A stretch of 64,000 nt of DNA from Epiperipatus broadwayi. Lineage: Eukaryota > Onychophora > Udeonychophora > Euonychophora > Peripatidae. How positions within the stretch are numbered: the stretch's first letter is position 1; every line of letters starts with the position of its first letter. Below are positions 36,425-46,739 of the stretch, in pieces. The position numbers were made by a program, and so were the translations under genes. The stretch covers positions 2,664,001 to 2,728,000 of the forward strand of contig JAQFVV010012513.1 in the NCBI GenBank assembly GCA_028023455.1, written 5' to 3'. The notes under the pieces were generated by a model. That model was not told the origin of the DNA and ran no database searches. It saw only the letters and a list, made by a program, of their open reading frames with translations.

Positions 36425-36960
36425 ATTTAGTATTAATTATGTGTTTTGGACTATTTCAATTATTTAATATGTAGATACCAATGAACATATATAATATTGG
36501 GAAATTACAAAAATATTAGACAGAAAGCAAAAAGTACAAAGAAGAAAGTTTGAAGAAGCTTCCTACCCAATAAAGGCAAATAAGACATAAGTCAATCCAG
36601 TATGATAATACATAATATCTGAAAACCACTAGTTTATCTTTTTTTTTTAAAAAAAAAAAGAGTATCCTCATAGATAATTATATGAAATTTCTATGGAGTG
36701 TTGCTTTTGACAGAATAACCTTTGGTCAAAATCACCTTAAATTTAATATTAATGAATCTAAAGACTCAAGGTTCAATTCTGCTTCTAGTACTGTCATTGG
36801 TTATGACAGTGACATCTGAAAAAGAAAGTAATATCATTCAAAACATTGGACTATATACTAAACTGGGTGCTGTTGCTCAAAGTTGAATATTTGAAAACTT
36901 TAAATATAGTTTGAATTATTCTAAAATCATTTAACAATTCATATTTACTAAGATAATACA
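36425..36960. mobile_element. PLE derivative, degraded
   Basis: GTGTTTTGGACTATTTC at left, then AATATTAGACAGAAAGC, AACCACTAGTTTATC, a faded tRNA-like block (AAGGTTCAATTCTGC) and CTGAAAA in place of the core CTGAAGA. The order follows the inverted arm of PLE 1 (24670-25240). Confidence 0.6.
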
Positions 36961-37076
36961 TCCAATCATTCAAGACTTTAATAGGTTTATAAAAATAGAA
37001 GATATCAATCAACCCTTAAGCTATCAACAATTAAGTTGCAATCTTTAGTGTATATATAAACATAGACTATAGATAT

Positions 37077-37322
37077 CACATGATCACCATTTCTTATGCT
37101 AGCACATATCTGTTGTTAAAACAGGAAAAACTATCCCTACAATCGTGCCACTCAGTGCTCTCAGATCCATAGCTTCTCACTGATAAAGGCCATAAGCCAG
37201 AAACTAGTCTGGGGATATTGGATGAGTAGGCATTAGATAGGGATTTTATGCACATTCATTGATTACTTTGGTTGGCACTGAGTGGCCCTACTGTATGGAG
37301 AGTTTTGCCTGTTTTAATATAC
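37077..37322 (+). mobile_element. Family C element, short form
   Basis: About 245 bp with family C tips (ACAGGAAAAACTATCCCTAC at left, GGAGAGTTTTGCCTGTTTT at right). One arm is mostly deleted. Flanking words TATAGATA and CATAGATA may be a degraded target duplication. Confidence 0.65.
37175..37214 (+). ncRNA. Family C hammerhead motif, core mutated
   Basis: TCTCA, CTGATAA (expected CTGATGA; the catalytic G is A), GGC/GCC helix II, GAAA, palindrome ACTAGT, triplet GTC, TGGGG. The mutated core guanine should abolish cleavage; the stems persist. Confidence 0.6.
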
Positions 37323-37334
37323 CATAGATAAAGG

Positions 37335-37740
37335 TGTTAGCACTTTTATTGTTAAAGGAGATTGCCTTGACTACAGGTTGGGATTGTAGCAGCTTAATTG
37401 TTGATTGTCATCATCAATATACATAAATCTACTAAATCCTAATGTAATTGTCTTTATTGTCTTAGTAAATATACACTTTATATGGAATTTTGAAGTTATA
37501 AATGTCTATTTATTAGTCTGCTTTCAGAACAGGTTATATTTGCCTGATTAATGAGGTTTGTTTAAACTTCTTTACATTATTAATCTCACACTTCTTGATC
37601 AAGTTGCAATCTTTAGTGTTTATATAAACATATCAGAGCATAGATACAGATGGTACCATATTTATTGTTGAAGGTGGTTATCTTGACAACAGATTGAGAT
37701 TGTTGATACGTTAGGAGTTGATTGCTATTAACAATTTATA
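37335..37740 (+). repeat. Dispersed repeat E, copies 3 and 4
   Basis: Copies at about 37335-37435 (TTATTGTTAAAGGAGATTGCC) and 37640-37740 (TTATTGTTGAAGGTGGTTATC, GATTGAGATTGTTGATACG) are separated by AT-rich DNA. Confidence 0.55.
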
Positions 37741-37805
37741 TTAAATTAATGAAATAATACAACATATAATTAATACTAAAATATCATCACCATAAACCTT
37801 CAGAC
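37741..37805 (+). repeat. Orphan PLE terminal fragment
   Basis: ATAATACAACATATAATTAA, then AATATCATCACCATAAACC and TTCAG match the outer 60 bp of PLE ends. It may close the derivative that begins at 36425, with family C and repeat E insertions in between. Confidence 0.5.
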
Positions 37806-38444
37806 AAATACTAATCAAAGGTTTGTTTGTTTGACAATTAGACATATGACCTTATAGGAGATTTTCATGTTGTTCGTTTGGCAGGTGGGGTAATCATTGC
37901 TTTAGCAAATTTACACAATATTCAATGCTATATATTTTAATACTATATGTATGTGTGTCTAAAGCTGGCCAAAGTAGAAAATCATTTAACTTTTTTATAT
38001 GTATGTGTGTAAATGCTAAAATCTTTTGTTTGTTTTTTTTTATTTTTCTTCTGCATCTAATCACAATCAGGATATTTGTTCATGGAATCAAGCTAAGACA
38101 AACTTTGTTACTCATCCAATAGTGGTGCTAAATAAGATCTAACTATTCTTATCTATATAAGAAGAGGAATAAAAATTACTAGACTCTTATCATACTTAAT
38201 TGGATAGGGTTCTTTCGTTTATTATTATTCTGTGTGAGTGATGCGAGGTGGGGTAGCAGCAGTTGTTAGAGATATTGTTGATCTGCATTACATTATTTAA
38301 GACTTGTTTTTATCCAATTTAACTATATAAAAATATATAATGTATGTTAGACTAAAAACATTAAAAGTTTTTTTTTTTTTTTAATTTAAGGTCATTATAA
38401 ATATTCCGGCAAGGAGATGACTCTTTCAACAAAATTATAGTCAC
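37806..38444. other. AT-rich DNA, no gene recognised
   Basis: The 65-codon ORF at 37925-38122 has no motif. A T run lies at 38369-38383. Confidence 0.45.
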
Positions 38445-39090
38445 TTTTAAAGCTTTATGCAGTCATAATCATTTCAACCATCCTCTGTAGAATAAAGATC
38501 TCTCCCAGTTCAATTCATCTTTCTTTTCCTATCTCTAGTTTCTCTTCTGTACATCATCCCAGCACACTTTCTTATTTTATCCATCCATCTCATATGTGGT
38601 CTATTTCTAGGTCTTTCACAATTTCTTGGAATCTGTTTTAAGATTTCAACTGTCCACCTACTATCACCCTACCACTTCTAACAATATGCCCATCCCAATT
38701 TCAGGTCAGTCGCTTAATTTTCCCAATGGTGCAAGTAACATCTGTTTGTTTTCTTATCCATGTATTTTATTTTCAATTTTCTTTTTATTAATCCTACCAT
38801 GAATTTCTTCATACTTCATTGAATGGTTTGAAGTCTCTGTGTTGTTTTTCTTTTAAGTGTCCAATTCTCAGATCAATAAGTAAGAACTGGTAACACACAT
38901 TTATTAAAAACCTTTTTTTTTCAAACAAATAAGCATATTTCCTTGTAATATTAATATATGCGAGTTCGAACTAAGACTTGTAACATTAAGTTATTTCTAC
39001 CAAAAGTAGTACAAACAAGTTTAATGCTATAATTAATTTTATCCTCTATGTTTTCATCTGTAGTAATAATCTGGTAACCAATGTTTATAT
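38445..39090 (-). pseudogene. RTE-type LINE, C-terminal part (broken)
   Basis: Minus strand, entering from 39090: INIGYQIITTDENIEDKIN matches the YLGQxITTDG block that follows the reverse transcriptase in RTE-type LINEs. Further down, frames read QRLQTIQ and, near 38560-38620, RPHMRWMDKIRK, equivalent to the GRPxxRWxDDIR motif. Frameshifts and stops throughout; no catalytic domain is included. Same family as 40724-43262, 46740-47290 and 52205-53045. Confidence 0.65.
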
Positions 39091-40723
39091 AAATAATAAA
39101 GTGCTGTTAATTTTGATATTGTATTATAATTTATAAGTCTGTAATAACACTTTTAAACTATTGCAGTATTATATAATATATTACAATACCAAGACCTTTA
39201 AACAGTTGCTGAATACATCTAATAACGTCTGTGTTTAAGCTCTAAGTAATAAAACATAAGTATATTCATTTCTTATAGAAAATATCTTTTAAAATTATTA
39301 ATAGCAGAACATGCTTTCCATGCAGTGCATAAAATCCATGGTAAACAAGTATTAAAAAACTTTAGATATATTTTAAATAGTATCCCATTCGTTTGCACTA
39401 AAACACATTTGGCTATCAATATTTTAAAAAAAGATAATTACATTGAGTAATATTCTGAGATACATTTGTTAGGTGTGTATTATTCACTTTAAAACCTTTA
39501 TTTAATTGTAATTATCTAAATCAAATAATATTAACATTCTGCATTTCTCAATGAACTAGCACTCTTCAGTGGGCCAATTTTATGACCTTTTACCTATATG
39601 TTTGCTTTAAAATCATAATTCTACCACATCTAGTTGAAATACATTAATAAAGATGTCTGTAAAATACAAATGACCTTCAATGCATTTGTTTAGTTGGTCC
39701 ATGTTATGAATCTTATTATAGATATATACATTTTAAATTATAGTAATTGTAAATAATAACAATAATAATATATAAATTCAGCAGAAATAGTTTTGATTAC
39801 ATTGTAACCATTATCAACTGAAGTTACCTAGACAAAAAATAAATAGATATCACATAGTTTTCCAAGAAATGTATGTATTAATACTAGCAAGTTGTCAATT
39901 TATTGTGTAATCTTTAAATATATTTATAAGAAATGCCTCCTAAAATTTTCTCTCTTTTTTTTTTGATCCTTTTCTTCATTTAATATTCTAATGTGATCTG
40001 CACTAAAGATAAATTTAAAATTACAAGATTTTTCATGGTCAAAGAAAACTGAGGCAGCATCAGAACAATTACTTTTAGCATTTTTTTTGCGCAATTGTAT
40101 AATAGTTGGTGTTCTTTTAATCTTATTTTCCAAAATATATCTTGATTTCCAACATATGATTTTTTGTCATTAACATACAATTTCACATATAATACTATTC
40201 TTTTGCATTTTAGAAATAGTATTATACATTTACGTTTAACCCAGATCACACAGGAATATTAAATGAAGAAAGGCACCATAAAAAAGAAAAATTAAGGATG
40301 GAATAAACATAGATTATAGACAATATGCTAATATTGATATGCACAGTTCTTGGGAAATCATGTCATATCTGTCTTTTTATTGTTTTATGTGACTTCAGTT
40401 GATAACAATTATAACATTACCTAAAGTAGTTCTGCTTAATTTATGTATTATTATTGCTATTATTTACTGATATTATAGATTAAAGTATACATATAGTATA
40501 TTTCTAATGGGTAATTTATTATAATGTATGTATCCAAAACTGAATATTGCCTAATAGCTGTATTAGTAATCATAAATTAAATAGAAAATCGTATAACATT
40601 ATATACTAGTGATTTAGATGTATACAAAAATTAATCACATGACCATGGTTTGGTTATTATATAAATGGCCTCAAGTGAATCAGCTAAGCATAATACACTC
40701 ATATATATATATATATATAGGTT
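39091..40723. other. AT-rich DNA, no gene recognised
   Basis: Overlapping minus ORFs at 39924-40249 are Lys/Ile-rich and show no motif. A TA run precedes the RTE fragment at 40700-40719. Confidence 0.5.
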
Positions 40724-41162
40724 AGGTTAATATTGAGAAGGGTGTAAGACAGGGTGACTCCATATCTTCAAAATTTCTTCCACAAGTTCTGCAAGAAGTA
40801 TTGTGTGTATTAAAATGGGAAGCTAAAGGAGTAAAACTAAATGGGAATTATTTAAGTCATTTACATTTTCCAGATGATGTAATTGTTTTTACAAATACTG
40901 CTTTACATCTTCAGGAAATGTTGCAGGAAAAGTAGGAAAATAGAACTAAAGGTAAGGGTTAAAAAGACTAAAGTAATGTTCAATGGATTTTTTCAAAGGA
41001 TGAAAATAAAGACTGATTATGATGAGTTAGAAGAAGTTAACAATTACAAATACCTTAGTCAGATTATTACTACAGATGGAAACATAATGGATGAAATTAA
41101 TCATAGAAGTAAACTTGGTTGAAGTGCTTTTGGGAGAAATAATTTAATACTAAAGGGAAATA
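40724..41162 (+). pseudogene. RTE-type LINE reverse transcriptase, 5' half split by PLE
   Basis: Begins GVRQGDSISSKFLPQVLQEV (from 40741), continues KWEAKGVKLNGNYLSHL, then the catalytic block HFPDDVIVF at about 40865-40891 (family: FADD; the alanine is proline here), ALHLQEMLQEK and a stop. A shifted frame from 40883 gives KKTKVMFNG, YKYLSQIITTDGN and EINHRSKLG. The coding sequence stops at LILKGN where the Penelope-like element is inserted (41151-41162 is the left target duplication) and resumes at 42820. Confidence 0.85.
41151..41162. repeat. Left target duplication of PLE 2 in RTE
   Basis: TAAAGGGAAATA, matching TAAAAAGAAATA at 42820-42831 in 10 of 12 positions. In the RTE frame these are the duplicated codons LKGN and LKRN. 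Confidence 0.7.
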
Positions 41163-41321
41163 AACATTCCTGAAAGTTTGTGATGATGGTGTTCTAGTTG
41201 TATTTTTATATTGGACTATTTCCATCATCTAATATAAGTATTAAATGTCTTTAGAAAAAATTAACTTTACTTAAATATTCCAAAAATATTCAATTATTAG
41301 TAATAGCACATCAAACAGATT

Positions 41322-41377
41322 AGTATATGTATAATATTTCAAGAGTTATTCTCCCCTCCTCTTCAGGTGTTGCTAGA
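41322..41377 (-). ncRNA. PLE 2 terminal hammerhead-like motif, left end
   Basis: Minus strand: TAGCAACAC, CTGAAGA, hairpin GAG-rich...ACTCTT, GAAAT, ATTATACATATAC. CTGAAGA and GAAA are both intact. Helix III and the 3' side of stem I have drifted. Confidence 0.45.
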
Positions 41378-41398
41378 CTGATTGGTAACAATATTAGC

Positions 41399-41477
41399 AT
41401 GAGATTCAAATCTAAACTCTTAAGATTTTTGAATATTGAATTTTTAAGGTAATGATCTAACCAACAGCCATCATGCC
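41399..41477 (-). repeat. Degraded tRNA-like block, left arm of PLE 2
   Basis: Counterpart of 42538-42614. The B-box side reads TAGATTTGAATCTC; the A-box side is eroded (GATGGCTGTTGGTTAGATC). Confidence 0.5.
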
Positions 41478-41693
41478 AAAGGCAACAGTCGGCAGAAATT
41501 TCATATATGTATCTATGAGGTTCCTTCTGATTTCTCCACTTTTTCCTTAAGAATAAAGTTGAAGTCATTTCCATACATTATGTATAGGCACACAAGAATG
41601 GCTTATGCAATTTTTTGCTGTTGTCATGTGAGCAGCTTCTTTAAATTTTCTTCTTTATGCCTTTTCTTCTCTATCAAATATTTTTGTATTTTC

Positions 41694-41984
41694 TCAATTG
41701 AACATATGTTCATTGGCATATGAATGGTCTACTTTCTTATATACATCTGCTTTATCTCTTCTAATCATCTGTTTCTGTTCTTGCAAATGATTTTCAATGG
41801 GACAAATGGTCTCACCAATATATGTTCTTCCACATTCACAAGGTATTTCATAGATGCAGTTTTTTCTTTTCAGCATTTCAACTTTGGGATTTATAGAAGT
41901 TAGATTTCCTTGTAGTATGATATGGCTCTGGAAAGCTGTTCTGATGTTATACTGGTTGCAGATTTCCCTTAATTTGTCACCCAT
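41694..41984 (-). pseudogene. PLE GIY-YIG endonuclease domain
   Basis: A 96-codon frame: MGDKLREICNQYNI at the start, then VEMLKRKNCIYEIPCECGR with TYIGET following. This is the zinc-ligand cluster (C-x4-PCECG) followed by the GIY-YIG strand pair (IYEIPC / TYIGET) and the helix containing the expected arginine position, here in NHLQEQKQMI where relatives have RLxEHK. GIY-YIG nucleases nick DNA so that the reverse transcriptase can prime. The domain is at the C terminus of the PLE protein, as usual. It is separated from the RT frame by a short frameshifted gap (41985-42005). The arginine-for-asparagine change and the frameshift argue against activity. Confidence 0.85.
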
Positions 41985-42005
41985 TTTTTGGAATGTATGA
42001 GTACA

Positions 42006-42533
42006 CTACAGTATCAATAATTTCTTTTCTCTTGATGGTTCTTTTTCCTGTTGATTTAACATTTTCATAATAGCAGCTGATGGATAGTCATTTTTCATAA
42101 GAGTTTGTTCTATATAGATCTTTTGTTTTTCAAAATCACTGGTTTCTAAACAAACTTTTTTTGCTCTGTTCCATAGTGGTAGGATAACTCCATGTTTTGT
42201 ATTTATGATGCGATTGGATGCATATGCTAGGTATTTTTCTGTATGTGTAGGTTTTTGGTAAACTGTAGTTTTGATTTTGCCATGAGGGAGTCTTGTCATA
42301 AGAACATCTAAGAATGCCAATTTTTGTTCTTGTTCTGATTCTATTGTAAATTTAATTGAAAGAGATATATTGTTGATGTGTTTTGAAAAAGTTTGTAGCA
42401 GTGCTTCCCCATGTGGCCATACAACAACTGTATCATCTATATAGCAAAGCCAAACTTTAGGTGGATATGGAGTAGTTTTTATGGCTAAGGTTTCAAGTTT
42501 TTCCATGTAAATATTGCTTATCAGGGTATTCAA
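42006..42533 (-). pseudogene. PLE reverse transcriptase, C-terminal half
   Basis: A 175-codon open frame. Residues 3-16 read TLISNIYMEKLETL (family: SxISNLFME, just before the catalytic block). CYIDDTVVVWPHG at about residues 30-42 holds the catalytic Asp-Asp of motif C. FTIESEQEQKLAFLDVLM matches the ExxxxLxFLDV block, and KTTVYQKPTHTEKYLAYASN is the YRKPTHTDRYLxxxS signature of Penelope-like reverse transcriptases. The first motifs (fingers and the first aspartate) are missing because the element is truncated at 42536. The catalytic block is intact but the protein cannot be functional as encoded. Confidence 0.9.
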
Positions 42534-42537
42534 TGGT

Positions 42538-42614
42538 AGGATGGCTCAGTTGGTTACAGCATTACCTTAAAAATGCAATACTCAAGAATGTAAGGGTCCA
42601 GATTTAAATCTCAT
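42538..42614 (+). repeat. tRNA-like block, right arm of PLE 2
   Basis: A-box ATGGCTCAGTTGGTTACAGC and B-box AGATTTAAATCTC at tRNA spacing. It is the third copy of the PLE tRNA-like block in the window. Confidence 0.6.
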
Positions 42615-42634
42615 ACAAATACTGTCTCTGGTCA

Positions 42635-42698
42635 GGCTAGCACCACCTGAAGAAGAGGGGAGAATAAGACCTCTCAAAATGTTGTGCATATGCTAACC
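42635..42698 (+). ncRNA. PLE 2 terminal hammerhead motif, best stem I
   Basis: GGCTAGCA, C, CAC, then CTGAAGA, unpaired A, GAGGGG...CCTCTC hairpin, AAAA (for GAAA), TGTT, then GTG, CATA, TGCTAACC. Stem I is CAC/GTG, an internal loop (C opposite CATA), then TAGCA/TGCTA with flanking GG/CC. An internal loop in stem I is a normal hammerhead tertiary-contact feature. Only the first base of GAAA is altered. Confidence 0.6.
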
Positions 42699-42819
42699 TC
42701 TTTGATGTGTTATTAATAACAGTTGAAGGTATTTGGAATATTTAAGTAAATTTAAATTTTTCTAAAGACATTTAATACTCATATTAGATGATGGAAATAG
42801 TCCAATATTAAAATACAAT

Positions 42820-43262
42820 TAAAAAGAAATATGCTTATGTGTTTGAAAAGGAAGATTTTTAATAAATGTGTTTTACCAATTCTTATTTATGGATCTGAGG
42901 CTTGCACACTTAATCAAAGAGCAATACAGAAAGTTCAGACCACTCAAAGAAGTATGGAAAGATGCATAATAACAAGAATAAATTGAAAATTAAATGTTTG
43001 GATAAGAGAACAAGCAGATATTACTGACATCATTGAAATAATTAAAAGGCTGGAGTTGGTCTGGACATATTGCTAAAAAAAATGATAATAGATTGACAAT
43101 TGAAATTTTAAACTGGTTTCCAAGAGATTGTAAAAGATCCAGAAAAAGACATGTGAGATGGATTGGTGATATAAGAAAGTGTGCATGAGTGATGTGAAGA
43201 AATAGGCTAGAGATCAAAGAAGATGGATTGAACATAGAGAAACCTCCATTCTGCAGTGGATT
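42820..43262 (+). pseudogene. RTE-type LINE, 3' half resuming after PLE 2
   Basis: MLMCLKRKIFNKCVLPILIY then GSEACTLNQRAIQKVQTTQR, SMERCIITRIN. Then in shifted frames EQADITDIIEIIKRLEW, SGHIAKK and KRSRKRHVRWIGDIRK. This is the complete C-terminal module of RTE-type LINEs (CVLPxLTYGSETWTL, QRxMER, DIIExIxRLKWxWxGHIAR, KRSRGRPxxRWxDDI) in the right order and continuous with 40724-41162 once the PLE is removed. Confidence 0.85.
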
Positions 43263-43469
43263 GATAATGATATATATATAATAGCACTCAATCACAAAAT
43301 TCATATCAAAAATGACTTATCTTTAATATCATATAAAGTTTTTTTTTAAGATAGATGGTCTTATGAATATTTCTTTTGATATTAAAGGTAGGTGTTTTTG
43401 GAATACTATTTGGAAATTAGTCCAATTTTATTTATGTATACTATGTTTAATTGATTTTCAATTGAAAAA

Positions 43470-43754
43470 GTCTATTTATGTAATGGACAAAGCCATAGTT
43501 GTGAAAGAATTTAATAGAAATGTATTATTTTGCTAATATTTAATGTTATATAATTTTCTATTAATAAAGTCTATTTATGTAATGGACAAAGCCATAGTTC
43601 TTTCCATGTGTCATAGCATCGGCCGGGACACGAACCCACAACCTTCTGCAACCAACTACTTGCTTGCATGGCGGCTGCGATACCTCTCGGCTAACAACGC
43701 AAGACTACAAATGTATTATTTTGCTAATATTTAATGTTATATGATTTTCTATTA

Positions 43755-43760
<6 letters not shown>
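43470..43760. repeat. Near-tandem duplication of about 98 bp, second copy split by a SINE
   Basis: CTATTTATGTAATGGACAAA-GCCATAGTT (about 43471 and 43571) and AAATGTATTATTTTGCTAAT-ATTTAATG (about 43524 and 43711) are each present twice. In copy 1 they are separated by 17 bp, in copy 2 by the SINE below. A TA/TG/CG dinucleotide run (43756-43798) follows. Confidence 0.75.
43604..43703 (-). repeat. tRNA-derived SINE, copy 2 (best preserved)
   Basis: Minus strand: A-box TTAGCCGAGAGGTATCGC, CATGCAAGCAAGTAGTTGG middle, B-box GTGGGTTCGTGTCCC, body GGCCGATGCTATGACACATG. There is no A tail at this copy. It sits inside the second half of a local duplication. Confidence 0.8.
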
Positions 43761-43789
<29 letters not shown>

Positions 43790-43794
43790 CACGC

Positions 43795-44845
43795 GCGTAA
43801 TCTCATGGAAGGAAACTATCCTTCACACATACTCTAATTTAGGTTAATATATAAATTTACACACACTCACCAATCAATAAGAGTTTTAAAATCATAAGTG
43901 AATCACTTATTCTTAGAGACTATTCTTATATAAACCAACACTTATTGCCCATGCTAAAATCAGGACATTATCATATTATGTGCTTGATATTTTAATTGGA
44001 AAATTATTTGTACAAATTTAGTCTACATATCACACGGAAAAGAAAGTTTCTCATTTTTAAGTACCTCTGATTTTAACTTTATTAATTTGAGAATAAGTAA
44101 ATAAAACCACATCACATTCCCATTTCTACTATTACATGATAAATTATAATAAAAAGAACAATACCCATACAATCATAACCGCCACAAAAAAAAAAATAAA
44201 TAATCGAAGGCTGGAGGAAGCATATTAATCCACCCCCCTACCCAATCCTCTTGTGGGGGGAGGGGGTGGGAGGGGGATTTAGAGGGGGGCTTTTTCCCTC
44301 CTCTCTCCTACTTTTTTTTTTTTAACAAGTTGTGGAGAGTTTGTGGGAGGGTTTTGTTTTTTTTTTAAAGTAAATAATAAATAATTTAGTGATGTATATA
44401 TGTATAATCTCATGAAAGGAAACTCATGTCTTAATAGGTTAATGCATAAATTTATGTGCACTCACCCTTCATTAATTTGTTAGCACATGTGTGAAGGTTA
44501 GTTTCCTCCCATTAGATTACACATATATAAATTGCTAAATTATTTTATTTACATATATTCAACTAATATAAGTTAAAATTGCAAGTACTTAAAAATGAGA
44601 AACATTTTTTCTGTGATATATAGACTAAATTTGTATAAATAAATTGACAATTAAAATACAAGCACATGCCTGATTTAAGCACAGTCAGTAAGGATTGGCA
44701 TATATCAGAATGATCTCTAAGCATAAATGATTCACTTAGGATTTTAAAACACTCACTAATGTGTGAGTGTATCAAAATTTATACATTAACCTATTATAAT
44801 GCACACATGTGAAGTTTAGTTTTCTTTAATGAGTTTATATATATA
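43795..44845. mobile_element. About 1-kb inverted-repeat element with anomalous centre
   Basis: 43795-44085 and 44555-44845 are inverted copies (about 290 bp each; shared words AAAATCATAAGTGAATCA / TGATTCACTTAGGATTTT, CAAATTTAGTCTA / TAGACTAAATTTG, TTCTCATTTTTAAGTAC). A third, shorter piece of the arm tip occurs at 44395-44525 as its own small inverted pair. The centre (44185-44370) is G/A/T homopolymer-rich. No ORF. Confidence 0.7.
44185..44370. other. G- and T-homopolymer-rich block
   Basis: Runs such as GGGGGGAGGGGGTGGGAGGGGG, split here by single bases, and long T runs look unlike neighbouring DNA. It is either a genuine purine-rich island or poor consensus over a hairpin centre; compare 57240-57680. 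Confidence 0.5.
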
Positions 44846-44979
44846 AAAGACATATCTTGTGGGTTCAGCCATGTTAAAATATTTTAAATATTGATATACC
44901 TACCAAGTCAAAACATTGGTATATCAATATTTAAAATATTTTAACATGGATGAACCCGCAAAATATGTCTTTTATATAT
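44839..44979. repeat. 141-bp palindrome (arms about 60 bp)
   Basis: TATAAAAGACATAT... at left and ATATGTCTTTTATAT at right. The arms contain GTGGGTTCAGCCATGTTAAA and its near complement, with loop 44901-44917. The inner 35 bp of the arms is almost perfect. Likely a small foldback element. Confidence 0.85.
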
Positions 44980-45041
44980 GCAACCTGTGAAAATCTTCGT
45001 ATCAACATATATATATCACTAAATTATTTATTTGCATATAT

Positions 45042-45290
45042 ATATGACATCATTAAAAGAATAGTCTGGACATATTGCTAGAAGAGATGATAATAGATAG
45101 GCAGTAGAAATTTTAAACTTGATTGCAAAACATTGTAAAAGATCTAGAAAGAGACCACATAAGAGATAGATGGATGAAATAAGGAAGCATGCTTAAGTGA
45201 TGTGGAGGAAAGAAGCTAGTGATCAGTGAAGATGGATTGAACTTGGAGAGGCCTTTATTCAGCAATGTATTGATAATGATTGAGAATGAT
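45042..45290 (+). pseudogene. RTE-type LINE C-terminal fragment
   Basis: DNA matches 43010-43262 closely (GTCTGGACATATTGCTA, AAAGATC-AGAAAGAGACC, GATGGATTGAAC). Corrected frames read DIIKRIVW and RWIELGEAF-like text. The reverse transcriptase is absent. Confidence 0.65.
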
Positions 45291-45299
45291 GACAATAAT

Positions 45300-46739
45300 G
45301 ATATATATTAGATATGCTGTAAGTCAATATACAATACCTCCTTGACACTGATGTATAAAATACATTTTGCAAATAGACAAATGATTCAGAAAATGCATTT
45401 CTGGCTTTACCAACATCTTTCAGTAGACCTATTTTTGGTCGTCATATATATATATTATATATATGTTTCAACTTCAGCTAGATACATTTTTATGTTAATA
45501 TTAGCAATAAGAAGAACATTAATAGAAATAATAGTAGTCATAATTGTTATGAAATTGGCCATATTAGATATGATATTTAAATTCTATTATTTTAAAATGA
45601 ACATGAAGTTATGTAACAGTGTATATTAAAAAAATTATATCCCTGAAAGGTGAACTAGTTAAAACGTCCATTACCGTACGACCGAAGACATCTACAGAAC
45701 TAAATGAGCTAGAAATGACGTCATTATCTGTAGTCTAATATAGAATGCCTACTAATTTTCAATGTATTTATCTAAAGTGGATGAGGTCAAAAGGATGGCT
45801 GCAGGAAATTCGACTTCTGTAGATCAAATTGCAGTAATTAATAGAATCTTGTGAATTAGGCCATCCAACTTTCAAACGAAAAGGCAGACAGATATATCAA
45901 ACTATTTTATCATCGAATGCATTACGGCATAAAATTGCAATTTTAATATGCGCAAATTAAATTTTTCAATAATTTCAATTTAAAATTCAGAGAAATTATG
46001 TTAAATAATTCTATTTAACAGACAGAAAAAAAAAATAAAGTTATCAAACAGATGAAAGCATCAGGTGTGAGGAGATAAAAATGTGTTTGCTTATTTCTAT
46101 ATTGTTCACGTGATAAAAATCTGAATGTTTCTAATTTTATTTGCATATTTACTTTACATATTTACTTTCGCTTTTATTTCAAATTTTAAAGGAAAGAATA
46201 TTTGATTTCTATTTTTATTAAAAGTTCAACTATAGTTATATATATACGCATTGAGAAATAAATTGATACATAGACACAAAAACTGGCAGGCATGCAGGAA
46301 GTGGACAAGTTGGCAGATAGGATACACCCAATTTGTGACGTAGGCTTATATAAAGTTGAAACCAAATGTCATATAATAGAAAAATAATATGTTTAACTAT
46401 TTGCATATGGCCAGTTCAAATTATTTATTTTCTCTAAACCATAGTAAGGTACACTATTAACTTGCCATAATATCTATGTAGTATATGAATGATAAATTTG
46501 TTTAAAATCAGATGAGTTCATTCATTTAAAAAATTGGGCCATGCTTATCTTATTGGTCTTTTATACATTTATGCAGAATATTATTAGAACAAACAGAAAA
46601 AACTTTAGCTTTATGAAATACAGAATGTAGTGCTTTACATTTGATAATAAAAACCAATAATGAATTCTTATGACTACTATAAAAGTTAGTAAATACTGAT
46701 ATATTTATACAACAATTTCATAAAAATTTCGTCATTTTC
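45300..46739. other. AT-rich, apparently single-copy DNA
   Basis: No repeat shared with the window. About 45650-45900 has more CG-containing words (CCGTACGACCGAAGAC) than average. I found no exon with plausible splice sites. Confidence 0.45.

Larger units (their letters stand above)
41163..42819 (-). mobile_element. Penelope-like retroelement 2, inserted in an RTE LINE
   Basis: A 1.66-kb truncated copy, in minus sense. The left end starts CCTGAAAGTTTGTGATGATGG (41169 on, in two pieces), and about 290 bp of each end form an inverted repeat (41169-41490 against 42536-42819). The interior encodes GIY-YIG (41694-41984) and the C-terminal half of the reverse transcriptase (42006-42533); the N-terminal half is missing and replaced by the inverted end. 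Open frames are longer than in element 1. Confidence 0.85.
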
